A DNA stretch of 36,367 nucleotides, from assembly GCA_026395055.1 (NCBI GenBank), contig JAPLZK010000003.1:237987-274353 (forward strand), given 5' to 3'. Origin of the DNA: Candidatus Uhrbacteria bacterium (lineage in GTDB: Bacteria > Patescibacteriota > Patescibacteriia > UBA9934 > GWF2-40-263). The translations under genes were made by a program, and so were the position numbers. Below, piece after piece: positions 30,775 through 36,367 of the stretch (position 1 is its first letter; every line of letters starts with the position of its first letter). The notes under the pieces were generated by a model, which saw only the letters and a program-made list of their open reading frames with translations, was not told the origin of the DNA and did not search any database.

Positions 30775-30910
30775 TCGACCATGAGATATGAGCACATCGT
30801 TCCTGACGTATCACGTCAAGAGTGATGTGGTCGAATCCAACGTGGAGGAAACCAATCCGTGCAGCAATGCACACCTCGAGCCTTAAACACGCTCTTTTCA
30901 AGGAGTCCCC
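30775..30910 (+). promoter_or_regulatory. Long structured 5' leader of the GC-rich orphan gene
   Basis: About 135 bases between the predicted start of transcription and GTG 30911. A branched hairpin spans 30775-30834 (TCGACC/GGTCGA outside, ACATC/GATGT inside, TGACGT-ATC-ACGTCA at its tip). A second hairpin GTGCA-GCAA-TGCAC lies at 30859-30872. A weak hairpin GAGC/GCTC with TTTT follows just before the ribosome site AAGGAG. No known riboswitch recognised. Confidence 0.5.
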
Positions 30911-31519
30911 GTGAACAAGAACACCATCATGGAACGCGATCTGTCCACCTGCGAATTCGTCCGCGAGCAAATCAAGCCGCCGGCGAAGGAAGGAATGGAC
31001 GCGACCAAGATCCGCACCTACAAGATGGGCGAGTGCGTCGTGGAGTTCACGCTCCCGGCCGACCTCGTCTGCGACATCATGACCGTTCCCGGCGTTGGCG
31101 ACATCCTCCATGCCAAGGTGAACGGCGTCGACATCCACTTCCACGGCGGCTTCCAACCGACCGCGGGCCAACTGTTCACCCTCTCGTGCGAGACCTTCGT
31201 GAAGACGGTGGAGCGCTGCAAGCCCGACGGCTCGGAAACGAACCAGGGCTGGCGGAACTACTACTACTTCCTGGATCTGCGCCCGACGATGGAAGATGCC
31301 ACCAAGAAGCTCGACATCCGCGACACCGCCTCGCCGAACTACAACAGCGAAGGTCGTCGTTTCGAGGATCAGATCTTCGACGGGCACTTCTGCCACGTCA
31401 GCGGCGACAAGAAGCGGGACACGCACATCGCGTTCACCTCGCTGAAGACCGGCGACACCAGCATGGCCCAAGCCTTCGCTGATCGCCGCCCGCGTCGCCC
31501 CGTCCTGGCCAGCCGGTAG
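30911..31519 (+). CDS. GC-rich orphan protein, unknown function
   Basis: 202 residues with no recognised domain. It has several aromatic and cysteine residues (HFHGGFQPTAGQLFTLSCETF, NYYYFLDLRPTMEDATKK) and a basic, probably disordered end (DRRPRRPVLASR). The start GTG 30911 has AAGGAG five bases upstream. Third codon positions are almost all G or C, unlike neighbours such as murF, so it is either acquired from a GC-rich source or under strong codon selection. It has its own strong promoter, long leader and elaborate terminator. Confidence 0.7.
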   Translation: MNKNTIMERDLSTCEFVREQIKPPAKEGMDATKIRTYKMGECVVEFTLPADLVCDIMTVPGVGDILHAKVNGVDIHFHGGFQPTAGQLFTLSCETFVKTVERCKPDGSETNQGWRNYYYFLDLRPTMEDATKKLDIRDTASPNYNSEGRRFEDQIFDGHFCHVSGDKKRDTHIAFTSLKTGDTSMAQAFADRRPRRPVLASR

Positions 31520-31528
31520 ACCCTCTTG

Positions 31529-31598
31529 CCCCGAGCAAGAAGAAAAACCTCGAGCACCCGCTCGACGTTCCCTTCTTCACAGCTCGGGGTTTTTCTTT
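31529..31598. terminator. Nested bidirectional terminator
   Basis: The outer stem CCCCGAGC/GCTCGGGG (31529-31536 with 31582-31589) followed by TTTTTCTTTT stops plus-strand transcripts. The inner stem TCGAGC/GCTCGA (31550-31555 with 31560-31565), followed on the minus strand by TTTTTC, is directed at minus-strand transcription. Confidence 0.75.
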
Positions 31599-31607
31599 TG
31601 CAAAAAT

Positions 31608-32117
31608 TTATCTTTGGAACAAAAAAATCTTTTGTGATCCTTCTGCTTCATTTATAACATCCGGTGTCCAACCCGGGATTGCCCACACATATGTAATCAC
31701 GCGCGCACCCGGTTTTAATTCCGCTTCCAACTTGGGGCGGATTTTTTCATAGGTCTCTGGCATGAGAAACATATAAACCACATCTACGCTCGAAAGATCT
31801 GCATGAAATGCATTCCCAAGTTTAATCTGAATATTCGTAAGACCACTCAACTTAACCTGCAGCCACGAAATCCAAACTTGAAGCAGGGATAATTCAAGCC
31901 CGATCACATGCGCGTTCTTCGCGTGTGCTGCGACGGCCCGACACACGCGACCATTTCCACAACCAAGTTCAATAAAGGTCTCGCCGGGTTTTAAATCCGC
32001 GAGCTTGATGATTCGTTCAAAATCTTTCTTCCACGTAGGAACCCAAGGCGCGCCTGCGTTTGCGGCGTACGCGAAAGAAATAAGAATAATGAGACCGATA
32101 AGAGAAAGGATCCACAT
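31608..32117 (-). CDS. Membrane-anchored class I SAM-dependent methyltransferase
   Basis: 169 residues. An N-terminal membrane helix (MWILSLIGLIILISFAYA) is followed by a Rossmann-type methyltransferase: motif I FIELGCGNGRVCRAVA, acidic strand VIGLELS, then IKLGNAFHADLSSVDVVYMFL. The substrate is unknown; a membrane-bound one (lipid, quinone or protein) is plausible. ATG 32117 was chosen because an extended -10 box lies nine bases upstream and the longer frame reads through it, so the mRNA should be leaderless. Confidence 0.75.
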   Translation of the reverse strand: MWILSLIGLIILISFAYAANAGAPWVPTWKKDFERIIKLADLKPGETFIELGCGNGRVCRAVAAHAKNAHVIGLELSLLQVWISWLQVKLSGLTNIQIKLGNAFHADLSSVDVVYMFLMPETYEKIRPKLEAELKPGARVITYVWAIPGWTPDVINEAEGSQKIFLFQR

Positions 32118-32126
32118 AGTGCGGAC

Positions 32127-32135
32127 ACTATAGCA
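32127..32135 (-). promoter_or_regulatory. Extended -10 promoter of the methyltransferase gene (leaderless)
   Basis: Minus strand TGCTATAGT; TATAGT (32127-32132) ends nine bases before ATG 32117. No clear -35. Confidence 0.6.
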
Positions 32136-32178
32136 TTCAAAGAAAAAAAGATGAACCAAGGTTGGTTCATCAAGAGCC

Positions 32179-32688
32179 TTATTTCTTCATCACGCGCAGA
32201 CAACACTCTGTATCACGAATTGGACACGAGGGTTTGTCCTTGTCAGCGTACTTGTCGCAACGGCCGCACGTGAGTTCCCACGGGACAGGATCACACCAGT
32301 CCGTGTGGGACGCAAGATTCATCAAGCGACCAAGATGAACCGAAACGGGATTCGTGGTCACACCAAAGATGATGCGATCTTGCGTCTGAAGCAGTTCCTT
32401 CATGGCAAGATACAATCCGTGTCCGATTCCATGACCACGCAAATCCTTACGAACCCACACCGTTCCGACTTCGTGAAAACCATCCGCAACTGACCATGCG
32501 GCGAAATACCCGACAATGTGCCCGTCACGCAGCTCAAGAACGGCATAACCGTCTTGATAGACACGCTTCAGCTGATCCGGCGTCGTGCGCGTATGCAAGA
32601 TCGCTTTTTCAGGCAAAAGGTTTTGAGACAACTCATTCCAGCATTGATCTGGAATATCTTCGATCATCGGACGCAGGTTTTTCGACAT
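32179..32688 (-). CDS. GNAT-family acetyltransferase with cysteine-rich tail
   Basis: 169 residues. The acetyl-CoA binding motif is VWVRKDLRGHGIGHGLYLAMKELL, preceded by HIVGYFAAW and HEVGTVWV strands. The C-terminus adds CGRCDKYADKDKPSCPIRDTECCLRV, five cysteines that could form a zinc or iron-sulfur site, which ordinary GNATs lack. The start ATG 32688 has GGAGAG about eight bases upstream. A leader of about 150 bases with repeated hairpins precedes it (see 32689-32838). The substrate is not known. Confidence 0.8.
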   Translation of the reverse strand: MSKNLRPMIEDIPDQCWNELSQNLLPEKAILHTRTTPDQLKRVYQDGYAVLELRDGHIVGYFAAWSVADGFHEVGTVWVRKDLRGHGIGHGLYLAMKELLQTQDRIIFGVTTNPVSVHLGRLMNLASHTDWCDPVPWELTCGRCDKYADKDKPSCPIRDTECCLRVMKK

Positions 32689-32838
32689 AGCACTCTCTCC
32701 ACGTTTTCCTCTTGGAAAACAAAACGAGCCATCAACTTGATGACTCGTTTTTGATTTTCAAAGGTGAAACGCAAAGATGAGCCATCAAATGATGACTCCG
32801 CGACGGGAAGAAAGTTGGTTCACGATGCATTTCATACT
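32689..32838 (-). promoter_or_regulatory. Attenuator-like leader of the GNAT gene
   Basis: The predicted leader holds two near-identical hairpins with the arms GAGTCATCA and TGATGGCTC: hairpin 1 at 32779-32798, and hairpin 2 at 32721-32751 extended to a 15-bp stem followed by TTTTGTTTT. Both need one U-G wobble that forms only in minus-strand RNA. Because the arms repeat, hairpin 1's 3' arm can pair with hairpin 2's 5' arm, giving an alternative to the terminator. A further hairpin GTTTTCC/GGAAAAC (32703-32720) lies before the ribosome site. Confidence 0.6.
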
Positions 32839-32844
32839 ACATTC

Positions 32845-32872
32845 AATATACGCTTCCCTTATTCCTTGTCAA
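32845..32872 (-). promoter_or_regulatory. Promoter of the GNAT gene
   Basis: Minus strand TTGACA (32867-32872), 16-base spacer, TATATT (32845-32850), directly after the MFS transporter stop. Confidence 0.75.
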
Positions 32873-32888
32873 ACATTTTTATTCCACA

Positions 32889-34139
32889 TCATCTCGCACG
32901 TTGCGATCCTCGAGAAAAAAACAATAACCCAAGCGCAAGGATCACCCCAATCACTCCAACCCAAGCGAATGTTTGAAGAGTTCCAAACACCTGCGCGATC
33001 AATCCCCCAATCATGGGACCAATAATGTATCCGATATTCCCAAATGAATCTTGTGCGGTTTCGATATGTGTTTCAAATTCTGGTTTACGGACTATTTCAT
33101 CTGCATACATTCCGTTGATAGACGGTAAGACAAAAGAAATTGCGAGAGAAGATAAAAATCCTCCGAAGACAAGAAGATACGGATTTTTCAAAACGAAAAA
33201 ACTTGTAAAGCACAACGAACCAAGCAACAGGGCAAAAAACGCAACACGTTTTTTTGCATGTGTTTTTGTGACTCCCCCAACCATCCAGCCCGTTACAAGC
33301 ATCGGAAGCTGGTGGACGAACATAAAGATTCCCCCAAAACTCCACGTAGCATTTCCTACGTGATCAATAAGCGGAGCGATCGTCCAATAAATGGATTCAA
33401 TCAAACTCAACATGGCGGTTACAAGCAAAATGGGAAGAAGAGAGAAAATGACGCATGATGAATGTGCTCGCTTCTTTATGTGTGTGACAGGTGCCTCTTC
33501 CGGCAAAAGAGCATCCGTATCTGTTTCCGATCCTCGTCTCAGAAGAAGAAAGACGAGAAACGCGATTCCTAAAAATACGTAAGCAATTACAAATGGAATT
33601 CCATTTTGTTGCAGATCAACAAGCGAAGACGCGATGAGTGGGGCAGTCAGATACGCGAGCGCAATAAAAACGGCGATGACTCCAAAACTCTCCACGTGAT
33701 CTTTTTTCTTTGTGAATCTCCCAATAAAATCCATGGTTCCACAACTATACAAATCGTAATACACGCCCCACACCGCCATTCCTAAGAGAAAGAGGATGGC
33801 CGAAACAGATTGCCAAATAATGAATGGAAGGGTCAGTGCAAACAGAAACATGAACAAAAATAACCGACGAAAATGTGTTTGTTTAAAAACGCGCAGCAGT
33901 ATTTGGTCAAAGAAAAGTCCGGCTATAGACGATGTTCCAACAATCAATCCCATTTTGAACGTACTCATCCCCGTGTCCAGCATGGCAATCGGAACAAAGT
34001 ATCCAACGATTCCATCACAGAGCAAAAAGAAAAAAATCATGAGCCCAAGTGACAGGACAAGTCTATGTTTTGTTTCAAACGACCGAATGTGATGAAACAT
34101 GGCAAAAAGATTCGGAGCGTGATGTGAATGTTTTTTCAT
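32889..34139 (-). CDS. Major facilitator superfamily transporter
   Basis: 416 residues with about 12 membrane helices and a central cytoplasmic loop (about 205-225, RRGSETDTDALLPEEAP). Helix 1 begins RLVLSLGLMIFFFLLCDGIVGYF, and helices 7-12 follow HIKKRAHSSCVIFSLLPILLV. The N-terminus is histidine-rich (KKHSHHAPN). The fold is clear, but the substrate is not predictable. Transcription likely starts from the promoter at 34151, four or so bases before ATG. Confidence 0.82.
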   Translation of the reverse strand: MKKHSHHAPNLFAMFHHIRSFETKHRLVLSLGLMIFFFLLCDGIVGYFVPIAMLDTGMSTFKMGLIVGTSSIAGLFFDQILLRVFKQTHFRRLFLFMFLFALTLPFIIWQSVSAILFLLGMAVWGVYYDLYSCGTMDFIGRFTKKKDHVESFGVIAVFIALAYLTAPLIASSLVDLQQNGIPFVIAYVFLGIAFLVFLLLRRGSETDTDALLPEEAPVTHIKKRAHSSCVIFSLLPILLVTAMLSLIESIYWTIAPLIDHVGNATWSFGGIFMFVHQLPMLVTGWMVGGVTKTHAKKRVAFFALLLGSLCFTSFFVLKNPYLLVFGGFLSSLAISFVLPSINGMYADEIVRKPEFETHIETAQDSFGNIGYIIGPMIGGLIAQVFGTLQTFAWVGVIGVILALGLLFFSRGSQRAR

Positions 34140-34150
34140 ATACTGAACAA

Positions 34151-34179
34151 ATAGTACCGTTTTTCATCAGAAGCATCAA
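34151..34179 (-). promoter_or_regulatory. Promoter of the MFS gene (near-leaderless)
   Basis: Minus strand TTGATG (34174-34179), 17-base spacer, TACTAT (34151-34156), ending 11 bases before ATG. Confidence 0.6.
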
Positions 34180-34186
34180 AGGAATA

Positions 34187-34215
34187 TTGACAAAATCGTC
34201 AAAAACCTGTATGAT
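34187..34215 (+). promoter_or_regulatory. Promoter of the serpin-like gene
   Basis: TTGACA (34187-34192), 17-base spacer, TATGAT (34210-34215). The leader has the hairpin ACCCA-CGG-TGGGT and a pairing CTTTTC/GAAAAG that covers part of the ribosome site. Confidence 0.78.
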
Positions 34216-34274
34216 CGCGCGTCCTACCCACGGTGGGTTTGACGCAAATAGCTCCTCTTTTCAAAGGAAAAGCA

Positions 34275-35162
34275 ATGCCCAGTTTGGCTACTTCCCCTCT
34301 GACCACGGTCGCGGCCCTTCATGCCGCAGACACGATGCTTGGCAAGGATCGTCGATGGCTGCACACAAACGACACGCAACGAGGATGGCTCGAACGCACA
34401 TACCGTCCGGGTGTCCCCGACCTTGCACGCGTGCCCGAGATCATCTCGCATGCGACGGGCAGCATCTCGAATCATATCGAGTTCCTGCGCAAGCATGGTT
34501 GGCAGGCACAACTCACGGATCCTCTGACCGATGGCGCGATCGCCACGGCCGCCGTCCTCGACGTTCTTGTCGAGTGGTTGGCCGAAGGTCAGGATTCCGA
34601 CATTCGCATTCCGGGTGGTGAACACTTTTCCGGATTCGAACTGAAGCACGAGCCTCACGTGAATCCGATCGTCATCAATCAGCATCTTCAGATGGTCGGC
34701 CATCACATCATGCTTGGTACCAAGTCCGGCGACATCGTGCACATCATGGAAACGGAACGTCCACCCGTGAGCGTGCTCGATCTGCTCGAACTCGTGGACA
34801 CGATGATCAATGGCAAACAACGTGCGGCACGTTCGTGTACCGTCGTCATTCCGAAGGTAGATCTCGCAAGCAAGCAGTCGCTCGACTGGTTGCCCGGGTT
34901 GCACACCACGGATGAACGTGATTTGTACTATGTCATCGCACAAGCCGTGCAGCAGGCAACGCTCAAGATGAACGAAACCGGCGCGCGCGCTCGTGCGGCG
35001 GACGAAATGCGTGTGACGCGTGGAATGACTCCTCGCGAAGACAAACTCATCATCGACAAGCCGTTCCTGTTTGCGATCACCCGTCGCAACGTGCAGCTTC
35101 CGATCATCGCCGCATACGTGGATTACGAAAGCTGGAAGGATCCGGGAAGTCTGGAACGGTAA
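34275..35162 (+). CDS. Serpin-like protein (possible protease inhibitor)
   Basis: 295 residues, shorter than usual serpins (350-400). The C-terminal third follows serpin order: TVVIPKVDL then LDWLPGL (as in the PKF..L...L..LG region). Next comes the hinge-like ATLKMNETGARARAADE (E at P17, G at P15, small residues after), a variable loop EMRVTRGMTPRED, and LIIDKPFLFAI. The last matches the serpin signature [LIVMFY]-x-[LIVMFYAC]-[DNQ]-[RKHQS]-[PST]-F at every position as I recall it. An upstream GDIVHIME resembles the serpin ILP strand. Arg at P13 and P11 is atypical, so inhibitory action is uncertain. No signal peptide. ATG 34275 has AAAGGA upstream. Single-gene unit. Confidence 0.65.
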   Translation: MPSLATSPLTTVAALHAADTMLGKDRRWLHTNDTQRGWLERTYRPGVPDLARVPEIISHATGSISNHIEFLRKHGWQAQLTDPLTDGAIATAAVLDVLVEWLAEGQDSDIRIPGGEHFSGFELKHEPHVNPIVINQHLQMVGHHIMLGTKSGDIVHIMETERPPVSVLDLLELVDTMINGKQRAARSCTVVIPKVDLASKQSLDWLPGLHTTDERDLYYVIAQAVQQATLKMNETGARARAADEMRVTRGMTPREDKLIIDKPFLFAITRRNVQLPIIAAYVDYESWKDPGSLER

Positions 35163-35167
35163 TTCTC

Positions 35168-35199
35168 AACCCCTCGCACACTGCGTCGGGTTTTTTTAT
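35168..35199 (+). terminator. Terminator of the serpin-like gene
   Basis: Stem AACCC/GGGTT with inner CGCA/TGCG (35168-35192) followed by seven T. Confidence 0.85.
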
Positions 35200-35213
35200 T
35201 ACTACTTGCTCTC

Positions 35214-35243
35214 AAAAAAAAGACACCGCTAAATGCAATGTCT
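35214..35243 (-). terminator. Terminator of the HAD hydrolase gene
   Basis: Stem AGACA/TGTCT with inner GC pairs (35221-35243), seven T on the minus strand, touching the TAG stop. Confidence 0.8.
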
Positions 35244-35847
35244 AAGTAATCAATCCATCCTGTGTCAGTTCTTGTCGCAGCGCATCAATTCCGACCGTGC
35301 GTCGCGCAATGATTCCAACGGATGCCGCGGCATCAACGTTCAGAACACTGTCGTCAAAGAACAACACGCGATTCGGTTTCACGTGTAGCTCTTCAAGCAC
35401 ACGATGAAAGTACGCAGCGTTTGGTTTGCACACACCGAGTTCGAATGATGGGAGGTGTCTGTGAAAATATTGGAGAAAATTCCAACGCTCAAATCGCCTC
35501 CAATGCAATGAACTTGTATTTGAGACACTCACAACGGGAATGTTCGAAGAGAGCTCAAGAAGAAGTTCTGGAACGCCCGGAAACAATTCTGTGGGCGCAG
35601 CCTCGAAGGAAGCAAGAAACTCCGCTGGGCTTGTGCAGAGCGAAAGCTCTTGAACCAATCGGTCAGCAAACTCCTGCTCGGAGCACTTTCCCGATTCGAA
35701 CGCATGCACAGCCGGCGACAAAAGCCACTGATGTTTAAGTTCGTCCAGGGTTGGGATGTTTGTCCAAGCAAACAACTGATCCCAGCCACCAAGCCGCACA
35801 AGAACGCCACCAAGATCTAGCAACACGAAATCAAATTGATGAGTCAT
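35242..35847 (-). CDS. HAD-superfamily hydrolase (subfamily IA)
   Basis: 201 residues. Motif I is LLDLGGVLV (nucleophile Asp, but Gly at the second Asp position, as in the DLGGVL subgroup). Motif II is SVSNTS, motif III the lysine in GVCKP and motif IV FFDDS. A helical cap lies at about residues 20-85. Likely a small-molecule phosphatase or related hydrolase; the substrate is unknown. ATG 35847 has GGAGG four bases upstream. Confidence 0.82.
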   Translation of the reverse strand: MTHQFDFVLLDLGGVLVRLGGWDQLFAWTNIPTLDELKHQWLLSPAVHAFESGKCSEQEFADRLVQELSLCTSPAEFLASFEAAPTELFPGVPELLLELSSNIPVVSVSNTSSLHWRRFERWNFLQYFHRHLPSFELGVCKPNAAYFHRVLEELHVKPNRVLFFDDSVLNVDAAASVGIIARRTVGIDALRQELTQDGLIT

Positions 35848-35926
35848 GTTTCCTCCGTAGAACGCACCCTACCGAATCAATCAGACAAATGCAACCAGAC
35901 GCATTTGACATATGATCGAAAGACAT

Positions 35927-35949
35927 GCAATCATGATTCTGATATGACA
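35927..35949 (+). promoter_or_regulatory. Weak candidate promoter of the hydroxylase gene
   Basis: AAGACA, 17-base spacer and TATGAC, ending near 35949; imperfect. A consensus TTGACA at 35907 has no good -10 partner. Confidence 0.35.
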
Positions 35950-35984
35950 TCTGTTCGAAACATCACATCCGCTTGGTATTACGT

Positions 35985-36062
35985 CGGCCAAATGCCGAGG
36001 ATGTTTTAAATTGATTCAGGAATCGAATGAATAAACATCCTCAAGAGAGGATGTTTTCTTAT
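35985..36062 (+). promoter_or_regulatory. Leader with two competing hairpins before the hydroxylase gene
   Basis: The arm AAACATCCTC (36033-36042) can pair with GAGGATGTTT either upstream (35997-36006) or downstream (36047-36056). The downstream hairpin has a four-base loop and TTTCTT after it, so it is terminator-like and ends just before ATG 36063. The choice of pairing could act as attenuation. A small hairpin CGGC-CAAAT-GCCG (35985-35997) shares its last base with the upstream arm. Confidence 0.55.
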
Positions 36063-36367
36063 ATGAATGAAATACGTTTTGGCGATATCACAACTCTCGC
36101 ACTGGATCACCCAGGGGCGCAGGATTTAAATTACCGCGCGCGGCGCAATCGAATTGCAGAAGCAGCGCGGGCGTACGCAGCTGATCCATCGGTCATTCCG
36201 ATGATCGAGTATACGGACGAGGAGCATACGACATGGAGTGTGGTCACAACAACGTTGCGACCACTACACAAAGCGCACGCAAGCGCGCTTCACCTCGACG
36301 CACAGAAACGTTTGCAGATCTCGACGGACGAGATTCCACAACTTCGATCTTTGAGCTCGTCGATCGA
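36063..36367 (+). CDS. phhA: Aromatic amino acid hydroxylase (phenylalanine 4-monooxygenase type), 5' part
   Basis: The first 101 codons of a gene cut by the window edge. The translation reads LDHPGAQDLNYRARRNRI, then IPMIEYTDEEHTTWSVV, LRPLHKAHASALHL and DEIPQLRSLSSSI. This matches the start of bacterial phenylalanine hydroxylases (HPG..D..YR.RR, Y(T)xEEHxTW, L..LH..HA, IPQL). The iron-binding histidines lie beyond the edge. The enzyme would make tyrosine from phenylalanine with a pterin cofactor. The ATG follows the competing hairpins directly and has no Shine-Dalgarno. Confidence 0.82.
   Translation, partial: MNEIRFGDITTLALDHPGAQDLNYRARRNRIAEAARAYAADPSVIPMIEYTDEEHTTWSVVTTTLRPLHKAHASALHLDAQKRLQISTDEIPQLRSLSSSI

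Noticed and set aside
30692-31482. Long alternative frames on both strands over the GC-rich gene (minus 30692-31471, plus 30859-31482)
   Set aside because: High G/C at third positions removes stop codons from other frames. Only the 30911 frame has the codon-position bias and a close Shine-Dalgarno.
32689-32872. T-box or other known riboswitch before the GNAT gene
   Set aside because: No T-box AGGGUGG-like sequence or other conserved motif that I recognise; only the repeated hairpins stand out.
34224-34943. A 239-codon minus-strand frame
   Set aside because: Antisense shadow of the serpin-like gene; no start signals, and it is convergent with a clear promoter.

Overview
The window looks like a bacterial chromosome segment from the Candidate Phyla Radiation (Patescibacteria, perhaps a Parcubacteria-type lineage). 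That is inference. It rests on a compact gene set, a short HrcA, separate coaB and coaC genes, a Clp-type ATPase with N-terminal membrane helices, many short unrecognised proteins and many mRNAs that look leaderless. TAA, TAG and TGA all end recognisable genes, so there is no sign of TGA recoding. Almost all genes lie on the minus strand. Plus-strand exceptions are recR, one tRNA, four stand-alone genes and the gene running off the right edge.

Layout: 1-3 kb, recR, then an amidohydrolase-coaB-coaC operon (minus). 3-5.4 kb, an ABC exporter and rplU. 5.4-9.6 kb, a polyprenyl-phosphate sugar-1-phosphate transferase, a membrane-anchored Clp-type ATPase and a small membrane protein. 9.6-11 kb, a 63-residue membrane protein and tgt. 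11-17 kb, a coiled-coil gene and the heat-shock operon hrcA-grpE-(membrane protein)-dnaK-ybaK-dnaJ, with a CIRCE operator over a sigma70-type promoter. 17-20.7 kb, two unknown proteins, a Kef-type antiporter and a COG4705 membrane protein. 20.7-21.1 kb, tRNA-Glu(CTC) abutting a 127-bp palindromic element, with an inverted copy of the tRNA 3' end nearby. 21.1-22.7 kb, an operon of four small unknown genes. 22.8-25.9 kb, a TIM-barrel-like protein, a second coiled-coil paralogue, upp and an unknown protein. 25.9-30.7 kb, a cell-wall cluster (murF-like, ftsI/PBP, a lipoprotein-like or anchored protein with calcium-binding repeats) behind a small acidic protein. 30.7-36.4 kb, a GC-rich orphan gene, a methyltransferase, a GNAT acetyltransferase with an attenuator-like leader, an MFS transporter, a serpin-like protein, a HAD hydrolase and the start of an aromatic amino acid hydroxylase.

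For the hunt, the strongest observations are: (1) a serpin-like protein at 34275-35162 with a hinge-like segment and the serpin C-terminal signature; (2) a duplicated cassette at 11.0-11.5 kb and 23.6-24.3 kb, in which a conserved promoter plus terminator hairpin (a predicted RNA of about 45 nt) precedes paralogous coiled-coil genes that have their own leaderless promoters; (3) leaders with repeated, mutually exclusive hairpin arms before the GNAT gene and the phenylalanine-hydroxylase gene; (4) the tRNA-Glu locus with its palindromic element and inverted 3' fragment; (5) a dispersed palindromic repeat family; (6) many genes whose -10 box sits 6-9 nt before the start codon. All homology statements come from reading motifs by eye. 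No database search was possible.
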